Made by a program: the position numbers and the translations under genes
Source of the DNA: Paracyclopina nana
Lineage: Eukaryota; Arthropoda; Copepoda; Cyclopoida; Cyclopettidae
Assembly: GCA_019096065.1 (NCBI GenBank)
Contig: JAGUCH010000001.1
Location: 1,860,001 to 1,924,000, forward strand
Length of the DNA stretch: 64,000 nucleotides
Direction: 5' to 3'
Shown: one piece after another, positions 12,809 through 24,500 of the stretch
Layout of the letters: each line of letters begins with the position of its first letter
Position numbering within the stretch: position 1 is the stretch's first letter
The notes under the pieces: generated by a model
The model's input: the letters and a program-made list of their open reading frames with translations, nothing else
Told to the model about the DNA's origin: nothing
Database searches by the model: none

Positions 12809-12936
12809 TCAATTTTGGATGGTTGTTTTTTACCAGTTTGCTCACCTTTGTGAAATATGTTGAGCATAAATTGGCATCTCCAAATACAATTACGTAGATC
12901 TCAGCAATTTGCATGAGCAGTGCTTTATTTGTATAC

Positions 12937-13548
12937 CAGTACGCTGAGTTCTGTGCATAACTCATTTCGTAAACTTGATCAGACCTTTACAGTCATGGAT
13001 GTACTGACGGCTAAAGGACTCCAGTCCCATTTGGGCTCGAAAAAAGCCATCTTTTCTTCATTTTGCTCCATTGCACAGTGGCTCAAAATGCCTACTGGAC
13101 GCGCACGAGAAAAAAACTCGCGAAATCGTAGGAGTCAATTTTCATAGGGCCGTAAGCTAAAAACTGACATTCAGAACTCCCAAGTCCGCAAATTTCCGCA
13201 GCCAATTTTGATGAATAATCATTAAATGGGGTCTGTTTGACCTCCCAGCCATAAAAGACAAATTAAATTCGATTCAAATCAAAAGTTATGGATCCCCAAA
13301 AAATGGGCAAGAAAAGCTATTCTACCATGTTTCTTGCTGAAAACTTATACACTCTAAGTTTGACTTTGAAGTCAAATTTGAATATGTATCTGTCAATTCA
13401 AACCATTTTTGGCTCTTTTCATTGCCTAGAAGTCAACCCAATTAGAAGTTGAAAATTGGTGGTTAAATGAGAATTCGGGCGATTTGGCGGATTTTCTCAT
13501 GCGCGTGAAAATGGCTTTTTGACCCACTGTGCATTGTCAGTATCAAGT
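12937..13548 (+). repeat. Inverted-repeat arm E, right, split by element F
   Basis: The counterpart of the left arm at 12389-12535. Similarity runs from CAGTACGCTGAG to GCTCCATT, stops at element F, and resumes after it with GTCAGTATCAA, which parallels GTCAGCATCAA in the left arm. The left arm therefore serves as an empty-site reference for the F insertion. Confidence 0.7.
13073..13532. mobile_element. MITE family F (460 bp), GCACAGTGG termini
   Basis: The ends are GCACAGTGGCTCAAAA and the reverse complement of GCACAGTGGGTCAAAA. Diverged inverted similarity continues inward for about 60 bp (ACGCGCACGAGAAA against TTTCTCATGCGCGT). The duplicated target is ATT (13070-13072 and 13533-13535). 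The uninterrupted partner arm of E shows the pre-insertion sequence, which fixes the boundaries. No open frame looks functional. The terminal word belongs to the CACAGTGGG family scattered through the window. Confidence 0.85.
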
Positions 13549-13549
13549 T

Positions 13550-16500
13550 TGATCCCACTGTAAGCTCCCAGTTGGAGATCATTTCTATACAGTAGCAGGA
13601 GCACGTCATGTCTCGTGTGTCAACTCTGGCTGAAAAAAGCATATACTGGAGTGAGAGAGTTACGAAAATAAAAAAGTCGTGATGTGAAAACTCCCTTTAG
13701 ATCAAAATGAGACAGGTCATGCGATATGATCAACTATGACACCCCAAAAGAGCTATTTCCTATTTACCAATTAACACTGACGTTTTCCCATTCAGAGAGG
13801 ATCTCGAGAGGCCATCATGCACTTTAAACACCCTAAAAAAGGTGAAAAAATAAAAGACTTGGGAAAAGAGGAGAGATTTTCTTGTGCTGCCACAGTGCAC
13901 AGTGTGATCAGAATCTTTTGTGTAAATGAACGCCCTGCTGCTACCTTGATGCATTTCCCATTTCTTTTGAAAACGCACTGTTGAAATATCCTACTCATGT
14001 TCACATCATTTTATATGGATAAAAACGAGATGACATGCCATTTATGGACTTTTGTGCCTCGTGATGAACATCCCCAAAAATACTATGCTATTCCCCATTT
14101 TCACGAGATTTTTCATAGCCCGATTAATCAAGCATTTCTTGACAGCAGCCGAGAGTCGTCGTCGCCGTTTTCCTATCTATGCTATTGGAATGAGGAGCTC
14201 ATTAAGTGAGTGGTTCTGAATATCTAAGCATATGTCACCCACTTAACAAAGTGCATATAATTGAGAGGCCATTAATTTTATCGTAGGGCTGAAAAAAGTG
14301 ATTTCCTGCCTTTAGAAAAGAGGAGTGTATCCCTTACTATTTAGTACGCAGCAGCAGCTGACAATGACATTGCGACTACTACTGTATTACTGCTATACCG
14401 ATATCATCCATAATGACCAGGATGAAGGCTCACTGTGGCGGTAATAATGCGGACCGTGACGGTGTTGTTTCATACGCCAGAGTGACTACCAATATTAGGT
14501 TCAAAGAGGGTGATCCGGCAAAAGCCCCACTCGGACTTGGAGCAGCCCAACTGCTCCTGTTTGGCTTTTTTTGCATCACCTTTTAGCCACCAAAGGAGCT
14601 TGTCCCAGAGGGCTGCTGTAATTGGGTCCAGGTTGCATCCAAAATGGCTGCATCATTGCCCTATGCAGCTTGAGCCAAAAGGAGGTTTTCAATTCGATAT
14701 ACATGAAAGATCTCGTTGATTGGCCCCTCTCCTAATGACAACACTGCTGGAATGATGAGGCAAAAAAGTGGAGTTATTTTTCTCTCTCAAACTTTCTGAG
14801 CCAATGTAGTACGTAAAGCCAAAGGTCATTCATGCGAATAAGGTTTTCCTTTTTAGCCTGAACAACAACAACAGCAGCAGCAGGAGAATGCCCTACAACA
14901 AGCACAAATAAGCTTAAGATTTTGCTTGTCAACAAAATGCTTGACCATGCTTGCATGACTCTTTTCAGAGTTACAAAAGCAACGCAAAAATTTGGGTCAA
15001 ATTTTTCCCTACTTAGATAAGAGAGCGGCGGCCCCAAAATCGTGTCTTGGTATATACTGCTTTAGTGTAAAAGTGTTGCCAAAACGAAATGGGCTTTGAC
15101 CTCATTTGACCTCTATAAGATCTCATGATGTGTTGTTGCTGTTATTGTTGGGAAATTTCAAGCAAACATGCATATCAAAATGGGCTTGGGATAATATGAA
15201 TGGGGCCAATCCCTGCATGCCTTTTTCCGAGGTGCTATTTGACACTTTTGATCCACCCTGCAGTAGAGCAGTGCTTTTTGCGTGAATTCCATCTACTTAA
15301 GTTGATGGGCAACCATGTCAAGTAAAAAGTAAATAAATTCTCCTGCTCCCCATCATCAAAGGAAAATTTTGATGATGGGGACACACACACAAAGCCTCTT
15401 TGTTGCTTACGAGAATAAATTGGAATGACGCAAAAATGCGTCGTATGCTAGTTATAATATACAGGGGAATCTATTTAGTACCACCATAGCTGCTGCTGTT
15501 TGTGAATAATGCAACTTCCTCACCGTGAGGCAACCTGCGCTGAAAAAGCCACATCTGGATTCTTCTCTATTTTCACTACTCAGAAGTTGTATGTATCCTG
15601 TATTCCAACTTTTGATTTGAGTATGTATCCAGTTTTGTAAGGATTCTCAAATGTAAATTGCATGCAGATATCTATTGATGTACCACCTGTCAAATAACCT
15701 GATGCTGTCAGAAATTTGGGGCGTTTTTTGCCCACATTTGCCTCATAGTGCAGCTACTAGGGACAAAGAAGAAAGAAGCTTTTTGGAGTGAGATTACACC
15801 ACACTACGCGTAGTAGTAGTAGTACTTCCATGGCGGTTCTCTTTGTCCCTGTCACCAAGTGGGATTTCTACCAATTTGTTTATCCTCGCTTCCATTTCTA
15901 TGCAGAAATGCTTTTCTTCTTTGTCCCTCATTTTTCTATGAGATTATCTGCTGTCCCCTGCTATATGCGCTGCTACAAGTCAATGTCTCAATTTTTCGCT
16001 CTTCTTTTCCTTGCACATTCTGTTTGCATGTGAAGTGTGCATTTCGAGGTCCAGTCATGGGTAAATTGGCTGGTTGAAAGTGATTTTTAGCCACCTTAAA
16101 AAAAGCACACAAGACACCCTTTGAAATGAGGAAGGGGGCTACTTTTTCAATAAGTGCATTTTTCTTCTGGCTCCCCAAATTACATGTTCTTTTCATCCTT
16201 TGTGAAAGATCAAATTGGAGTAGAAGTAGCAGCAGACCTTCTTTTCACATCAAAAGTGACATGGTTTTTGAGCAAGGTGCAACAACAATGATAATATGAC
16301 AGCTACGCCTGCTAAAAATGTACAATTGTTAAATCTAATCCCATCAAGGCCACCTTCGTGAATGCCAGAATTTCCAGTGAAGAGCAGGCAAAATGGCTTT
16401 TTCAGGTATGGCTTCAGCAATAAAGGGATTTCTGAAATTCAAGTGTCAGCTGAATTCGGCCATCTCACTTAAGCCCCCCATTTAATCGCATCATTGCCCA

Positions 16501-18476
16501 CATTTAGTCATTTGCCAAAGGAATGTTGAGCTACTGCTGCTGCTGCAGTGCTAACAGATCTTCTGGCTTGTCATCTGAAAATTATCAAAAGGATTTAAGC
16601 TGCTAACCTAGTTTTTGCCCGAGTTCCCACATATTGCTCAAATGTATTCTGGGGACCACCCAGACATTCCTTGGGTTGACACCTTTTATTAAAAAAACAG
16701 TAGCCCCTTTTTACACCCTTGTCTCCTTGGGGGGAAAATATGAGAGCAAAAAAAAAGTGGGCAGCAGCAGTAGCAGACACCTCTTGCTTCGTTTTGGACA
16801 TCAGACTGCTTTAACCTGTCACATAATTATTCCAGTTGCCACCTACTTTTGCCATGGCTGCTTCAGAGCTGACGACGACACCCTTCATAAAACCGTATCA
16901 CACTGGCCACAGAAAAATCAAAGCTGTGATCTTAACAAGCTATTTTAATGCCACCCAATTTCCCCAAAGATTGGGAGAGATTATCCAATTACCTTACGGT
17001 GCTCTGTAATGAAAAAAGCTCAATATTCTCTGCCTGCTTTCTAATCAAGCCATAAATAGATAAGAGTCTTTAATTAAGATGCTATTGATGTGGAGGAGGT
17101 TCGCACACACATTTCTGACAGTCATTAATATCGGTTTTGGCACGCCTGCAATAATTATCAACTTCTTCTTGGCTGCTTACTTTAATGGTGGACCAGTGTG
17201 TGCTGTTTCAAAGCCAGTAGTGTATAGTAGTCAGTCTAGTGTCAAATTAGGAATCGTTTCTACTCCCATAACACACACACACACCTTCTTTTCAAAACTC
17301 TTTTAATGATTGGAATTCAAACATAGACACACAGAGTGGGCAGGTGCAGTAGAGGGCCAACATTGGGAATGGGTTTTTAATGGCCCACTTCCCCACTGTG
17401 CTCTCGTCTGGCTTTTCATTTTGTCTCCCCCCAGATCAGCTAGGACATTGCCTTTGTTTGGCATACTTCAGGCTGGTAAAAGTGTGAAAAGGGGTGTTTT
17501 TCTGGCTGTAGTACTGTTTTTTTTGTGTATGTATACTTATGTGTGTGAATACAAGTGCCAGAAAGCAGATGAAAAATGGCCGTTTAATGACTGCCACCAA
17601 GTAATTGCCAGACAACTGAATAAATATTATAGCGCCAAGTCATTAGTCTAGATTTGCCCCCTTTTTTCTCATATTATTCAAAATCTGACCTACTGCTATG
17701 TAATGGCATGAATGTAGTATGCGGTCTGGGGTAGCCGTAAAATCAGTGCAATTTCTTTTGTTCAAAAATAAATTGGCCAAAAAAGCAGCAGGAGGTCGAA
17801 ATTGGCGAGACTGCAAAATTTCTATCATCAAGTGAAGCTCATTTCGCGAGCTCTCCGAATTTATTGATCATTTCAAATTGCCAACACAGTGGGAGGAATA
17901 GCTAGTAAAACAGCTGTACCGCACACGGCTGGTACATATTATGCGTATCGCTGTGTGGCTACGCAATGCAAAGAGGTATTTTAGCGCAAATATAATCCCC
18001 TGTGCTCTGAACATTTTGTTGCCAATTTTTGCCAACATGTCGTCAGATTCCCCGCTGAGTCGGGGCAAGATTTATGAGGCACTCGTTACGCTTTCTGGCC
18101 CCAAAAATTGCAGCTTGCGGCTTTTTGCAAAATCACCCCCACAGGTTCATTGTCTTTTCGTGATCACAGTGGGGATTTTGCAAAAATTGCCTGCCTAAGC
18201 CAGCATCTCAAATTCTATAAGGTGAAAGATATTTCTGCTCGCCCAACTGAATCTTTTCATCGCCATTTGGTCATGAGTCATTAGAAAAAAATGGGGAAAA
18301 AGCTGAAAATTCCTTGCACAGCAATTTTGGCCGAAATGCATTTTTTTTTTCTACGCGCCCGCTTATAACACTAAAAAAGGTACTTGAATAAGTAATAGTA
18401 TGGATTGAGTGCAAAATAGGATTGTGCAGGTTTTTTTGAACTGAGCCGCGCGGCGCGCTGAAAAGTACTAAACCGG
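13550..18476. other. Noncoding stretch, no gene recognised
   Basis: AT-rich sequence with scattered TAGTAG and CACACA runs. Open frames are short and not splice-bounded, and I recognise none. An inverted pair of CACAGAGTGGG and CCCACTGTG words occurs near 17330-17400. Confidence 0.45.
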
Positions 18477-18479
18477 TTA

Positions 18480-18701
18480 GGCCCTGTTCACCTGCATTAT
18501 TATCAGCAAAATAACGCGCGATATTATGATGAAATTTGCATATGTCTGGTATTTGTAAAATCATTTTTCAGATTTTGACTTCGGAATCGGTCTATTGGAA
18601 CCCAAAGCCATCCTACATCAATATAAAAATTCTCAGTTTCTCAGTATTTCTCTCTAATATTTTGCCAAAATAACGGCCATAATAAGCAGGTGAACAGGCC
18701 C
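18480..18701. mobile_element. MITE family D (222 bp), TTA target duplication
   Basis: Terminal inverted repeats GGCCCTGTTCACCTGC and its near-mirror GCAGGTGAACAGGCCC are flanked by TTA on both sides (18477-18479 and 18702-18704). A TTA/TAA duplication is typical of PIF/Harbinger elements, and this window also contains a Harbinger element, although its termini differ. A lone matching terminus (GCAGGTAAACAGGCCC) lies near 30704-30719. It is noncoding. Confidence 0.8.
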
Positions 18702-18704
18702 TTA

Positions 18705-21122
18705 ATGCCCTATAAAGCTCGATTTGGCCAAAATTGCGCTGCGGCCATAAAAATTCGCACAATACTCTGCTGACATGGCATTGAGTGAACAATGGGTGAA
18801 AATCTGCAATAAAAATCTTTAGTGTGATGATCAGCTTCGTAAAAAAAGGTTTTCATCAGATATCAGACTTGTTCTGATAATTGATCGGGGGGGAAATGAA
18901 TAGCAATTCGGCTGAGTCACGCTTTTTTTAGAAAGCAACAACTTTTGTGCGTAATCATTTTTCCACTTAGCTCACCACCACCAAACTGACATTGAGTGTC
19001 ATTATTCATAATTCCCCCTATGTATTTTCTATTTGCAGGTAAGCCCTTCTTTTCATAAAATGCACTACGGTGAGAGAATATTTTGAATAGTAAAAAAGCG
19101 AGCTTTATCTGCATAATCTGCAGATTTTGATTATTGTTCCACTTTGTTCTATACTTCTTTTTGGCCCTGTAAAAGGAGGCAAAACTGTGCAGATTCTCAT
19201 TGCTGATAACCAAAGTTATGCAGGTTAATTTTGCGTCGTCGGGCCAAAACTCATTGTGTGTATAGTCTCGCTTTTTATTTACTCATTTCCTTTTTGCCAA
19301 CTTTTTGCATCATATTATATGTATATGTACATATCCAACTTTTTGCAACTCATCAGATGTTTATCAAGTTGCACGACGAAAAAGGGCTTTGTTGTAGTAG
19401 TATATAGAAAACTGTGTTTTTTTTCCCTTGCCTTTTTGCAAGCCACTAATAATTATGCTGCATTTGTACCTCGTGCTGCAGAGATTATAAAGTAATTATA
19501 CAACTCTAAAATGCAAGCCTCTTTTTTGCAGCAGCCTATTATTACTGCATCACTAAAATGATAATGATGCAATGATGCCGAAAGCAATTCAACAAATTGA
19601 ATTCCTGGCCATCGTTTCGAAAAAATCTCTTTGGTTGTACCTAGGAATCCCTTGTCAATCATATTTGCTGCTGCAAAAAAACCCAACTTCTCTTAATTGG
19701 CAAATATTTGCAACTGGATCATTGACCTTTCACATATCAAAAGAGAGAGGGAGAAAAATCCTCTCTGGAGGCAACAACTTTGTTTTGACAGCCTTTTTCA
19801 GCCTCAAAATCGTACGTAGCAAAAGGTCATCACCATTTTGCTATAGTAGCTTTTGGAGTACAAAAGATTTTCTGCCAACTCATGCTTTTTGCCAAGCTTT
19901 TACAAAATGACTTCTGACTTACACCTCTGGCAAAGTCAACATTTCACTGAGCACACTTGAATGACTGGTGGCAAAACTTTGTGCATACAAGCTCCCCTTC
20001 TATATTATTGCATATTATTATTATTATGTGTATTGTAGTTTATTATCTATAGGTGACTTGGTATTTTGGCTGAATATGTGGCATTCAACGTGTCTCTCTC
20101 TCCTTGTTTGCTATCGACATAACTCGCTTTGACGTGAAATAATGACAGCATTAATTTTGTATACACCAACTTGCCATACTTGCATGTAGTATTTTTTGTC
20201 CGAAAGAGGACAGGCAACTTAGAAAATGCTGGATTAATTGCTGCCCCTTTCCCCTCTACGTTCACTGCATGTACGTACTAATTTGTCTCTAATTAAAAGT
20301 CACGTGGCTAAACAGAAACCAAACAGAAATTAAAAGCTTTTCGTTGTTGGTGGAAAGGTAGCAAACGAAGGAAAGTCCCTCTTTTGTTGAAACTCATCAA
20401 ATATTATTAGCTGCAAATGAATTTTCAATGATAGTACGTTTATGCTTGTGGCAGTTAATTGATTTTCAGACCTACTAATCACCCCTTATCGGCCGCTGAA
20501 TCAGGCTCAAAATGGAAAATCCGTGTTTTCAAGGCAGCCATAAATCCATGGGCAATAATCGTGGAAAAACTGGGGACTGTTGCGTAGAAATAATGCATTG
20601 GGTCATTAATTCTTAAGTGCTCATCAATCAAACTACGACACCGCTATGGAATGAGGGAATAACGCGCGCTACCACCACAATACAAAAACCACGCGTACAT
20701 AAATTGCTCCTCTGCGCTAATTTTGAATATAAATGCGGATATGCGTGGATTTTCTTCATTCGAGTCTTGTAAATATAATGGCTATTGCTGTAGGTGAACA
20801 CCACATTAGTCCCACAAGTGCTCCTTTAGTGAGGAGTGGATTTCACCCAAGATGGGTGTCAGACATGCCACCAAAAACTTCTACCACAGTGGGCAAGTTC
20901 CCCCCCTAGCTTACAAGACCAAGAAGTCTCATCTCAAAAGGGGGGAACTTACCTTGTGCATTTTGAACTGGTAGATAAGCTCATCTGAAAACTTGATAGG
21001 TGGGCGGAGATCAAGTATGCGCAAAACTTAAGCAACAAGAGATGGCCAAGTAGCCTGACATGAAATTTTGCTGCAAAAAAGTTGTGCAAACTTTGCCTAT
21101 TCTTCGTGGCTGCAAGCTAATA
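18705..21122. other. Noncoding stretch with one G/C-tract hairpin
   Basis: No gene is recognised. A local inverted repeat at about 20884-20965 pairs CAGTGGGCAAGTTCCCCCC with GGGGGGAACTTACCTTGTG. It looks like another very short foldback unit ending in the CACAGTGGG word. Confidence 0.5.
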
Positions 21123-21515
21123 GGGCGATCCCATATTCGAATTTTTAGTCAAGTTATCTTGCTAGAACAGCAACCTTACTTGATCAGTTCAGTTCAGCTT
21201 GTTCTAGCCAAGTTCGGTTCATTTTAGCAATGTTCAGTTGACCGCTGAGCTGACACGCCAACGCGTTGAACATCAGCAGCTGATGAGCAAAGTTAGCTGT
21301 TCTCAATTAATCGCGCATCCGTTACTACGCATATGAGAACACTTTTTGTAGCTAAATTCAGTTTGGCAACTGAACTTAGCCATGCGAGCAAGCTAGTACT
21401 ACATATAATCAAGCTAAGATAAGCTCTACCTACATAAATATCTGGGAACGGAGCTGAACTAAACTTAACTTTCTACCTAACTTAACTTCACTTACAGGTC
21501 AATATGGGAACGCCC
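21123..21515 (-). mobile_element. MITE family C, copy 2 (393 bp)
   Basis: A reverse-oriented copy of the element at 8917-9309, with exactly the same length. It is flanked by TAATA on both sides (21118-21122 and 21516-21520), consistent with a duplication of TA or of up to 5 bp. Substitutions relative to copy 1 are scattered along the length. Confidence 0.85.
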
Positions 21516-24500
21516 TAATAACCATTAAATAAGGCTCAGCCTTTGAGGTGTATTAATGAAAAGTGCTCCCTAAGCTGAGCTCATATCATGTCTTCTGCTT
21601 GGTTGGCTATGATGCATTGTAGTAAGACAGTCAAGCTGATAAAAGTTGTCCATTATGCCACACAACTTTCCCCTCTTCCACAGCCGAGCTAGATAACTAT
21701 AGTAGCGACGCGTGGAGGAGAAAGCTCCTTCTTCTATACTTCTTTTATGTATGGATATACTATGGTGAAAGTAAAAGTCGTATTCATGTCACAGCACATG
21801 ATTCTTCTTCATCCCTCTTTTGACCCGCTCGTACATTTTATAGGATCATCGCGGATCTACGAATCGCTTTATTCTTGCCAATCTTCTTTTTTCCCAAGTT
21901 TAACATAATCTTCGTGCGTACTTTTTAAGGTCCTCGCGGATCTACTAATGTGTTTATGCTTGATTTGCAAGCTTTTTGAAAGCAGCAGTTTTTTTCAGAC
22001 TTGTTTTCCGTCCTCTTCTTCAGTTCTTTGGAAGTAAGTGGATCAGTATCAAGGCCAGCCACTTTTTTGGTCGCCCCATCAATCTTGTGCACCAATGGAA
22101 TTTTTTGTACACATTCTCTATACAGATTAGAACAAGGCTGTGTGTGGCCTTGAGAGCCTCCTGAGTTGGGGGCTCTCCTCCACTTGACTACAACATTTCT
22201 GGCTAGAAATTCAGAGCAGTGATCTGTTGTGGTGGTGACTTGTGGAACCTTGAAATTGGAGATGTTTCTTCGCCATGATGATGGCTCAATGTGTCATGCC
22301 GTAAGTCGGCAATCTTTTTGGAAGAACACACAAGCTTGCTTAGACATCATTTGTTATGTCATGTCTCATCCTATTCACAAAATTGATGATGGCTTAGTTG
22401 CTAGGCTTGCAACTTCTTCTGCTCTATTCCTCCCTTGGGATACGAAACTGGCTTTTAAATTAGTTTTGCCCTGCCTTATCAAACTTATGACTTTGCCCTT
22501 AGAACTATGGCAAGCCTAGAAAGATATTACTGCTAGTGCCAAGTGCTTTCTCCCAAATTGCTTTATATCATCATATCCTTATTATTTTCACACCGCCTGT
22601 TTTCAGCTCGGAATTTCCACCTCATTCAGCTGCCAAGTTTCACTTTTTTTGTGTGTGTATGTGTCCTGGCTTTCTGTTAATTTCCTGTGAGTCACAAGAA
22701 GTAAAGAGGTAATTTTGCACACAATTCTTCGCGAGCAGCTTTCAAAAGCATCTGTTGTCCATTGCTTTAGTTATGTAGGAGTAGTAAGTGTTTATGGGGG
22801 AGGGAAAACATGTATGTAAGATGAAACCAGAAGCATGGATGACGACAACAGAGCCACCACTGCTTGTCAAATGTCTCAAATATGGTCTCTCCCCTTTTGC
22901 TTCTATACTCTCGTTTGAGGGACCTGCACATCTGCACCAACAGCCCCAGATTCCCAGCATTTTATACCGAACAATCATAATCTTTTTTGGAGTGATGAAA
23001 TTGGCCCATTAGAATCGCATTTCCTCTGGATGAAACAAGGATATATGCTTTGTGCAGTTGAGCAGGGTCTGCTGTTCATTTTGAGACTTCTGCTGCTGCG
23101 GTAACTTTACAAAAGTAAACAATAACAAATCTGTTTCCACACAAAAATTTGCCCTCCCTCCCTAACGTTGCCATCTGCTTTGGATGTCTTCTTCTTCTTC
23201 TGAAGACTTGGATTCTTTCAGATAATTACGCTCGTCGTATTCTCGCGAATCCTCGTATTATCACAGCAGTATCAAAGTTCAAGTTGGCATTCCAGCACGA
23301 GAATTGCTGAGTGGATTTTCAATTGTCTTCCACTCGTCGTTGTGAGGCTGCTCTTCCAAATTCCAGAGTGGTAGTAGTATTTCTTCAGCTATGGAAAAAG
23401 GTTCTTTTTGAGCATCATCACGCGATGCTCTGCAAGTGGTGATGATCTTGTTTTTCCCGGGAGCGCTAGATCATCACACATGCAAAGTAGTTTGATGAGA
23501 TGATGAGTTTCGTGTTCACTCCGTGTGTCATTAGCATAAATGTAGAATTTTGGGGCAAGCCAGAAAAACAGCTCTGTGAATAATTCCGACTCACACTAGG
23601 CCAGGGAGGCTTCATTTCGTCCGTTTTGGCCAAAATCGGAAATCAGTATTTTTCAACTTTTTTTGCTTCAACACTTAGTTTATGGTCCAACTCATCCAAA
23701 TTCACTCAGCAGAGACATATGAACTCAGTTCAGCTGATCATAAATGTCTGATTTTTGAGACCAAGTCAAAACTTGGAAAAAAGCAGCAAAAAAGTATGGT
23801 TAAGAAAATGGTGACAAACAACCTGTTCTAAGCTGCATACCTAAAAAAATTGCATTTCAGTATGATTTTTGATCTTGCTGAAAGTATTCAAGCAATTGTA
23901 GTTGATCTTGCCTAAAAGTAATTGCCTCCAAATCAGCCTCAAAAAAGCTGTTCATTTTCTAGAACAAAATTAGAACAAAATATGCTGTTCTTTCTTGGAT
24001 CAGCATGGATCACCAAAATTCATGGCTTATGAGTCTCCCTGACACTCAAATGCTTGATTCCAGTTGAATTTAGCTGCTACATTTTGCAACCTTGGAAGTT
24101 TTGGGAGGCCGAAAAGTCAAATTTTGCTATTATTTTGGAGCGCCATTGTAGCAGCTTCTATTTGACGGAAAAATCAAACCGGACGAAATAAAGCGTCACT
24201 GGCCCTGTGTGCGACTGTTTCTTCTACTAATAATTTGAGGTTTTTGACAGGGCTCGTTGGATTATTGTTCCTACTAAAAATTATTTATTTTCTTTAACAA
24301 ATTAAAGATGTATTTTTGGCCTTGATGAAAAGACCAATTTGAAAAAAATTGATTGACTTCCTTGGTGACATGCTTTTTAAATTGATGTATTTGAAAACTT
24401 TTTAAGTGAGTTTTAGTGCATCATCATTTTGTCTCTCTCTCTCAGTGATTTCAGCTTGGTTAAGCTAAGTAGAGTTAAAAGTGCTCTATTTGGCCAGCTT

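Noticed and set aside
13073-13532. Element F as an hAT element because it contains CAGTGGC at the end
   Set aside because: No 8-bp target duplication fits. A 3-bp ATT duplication with GCACAGTGG ends fits exactly and agrees with the empty-site arm.
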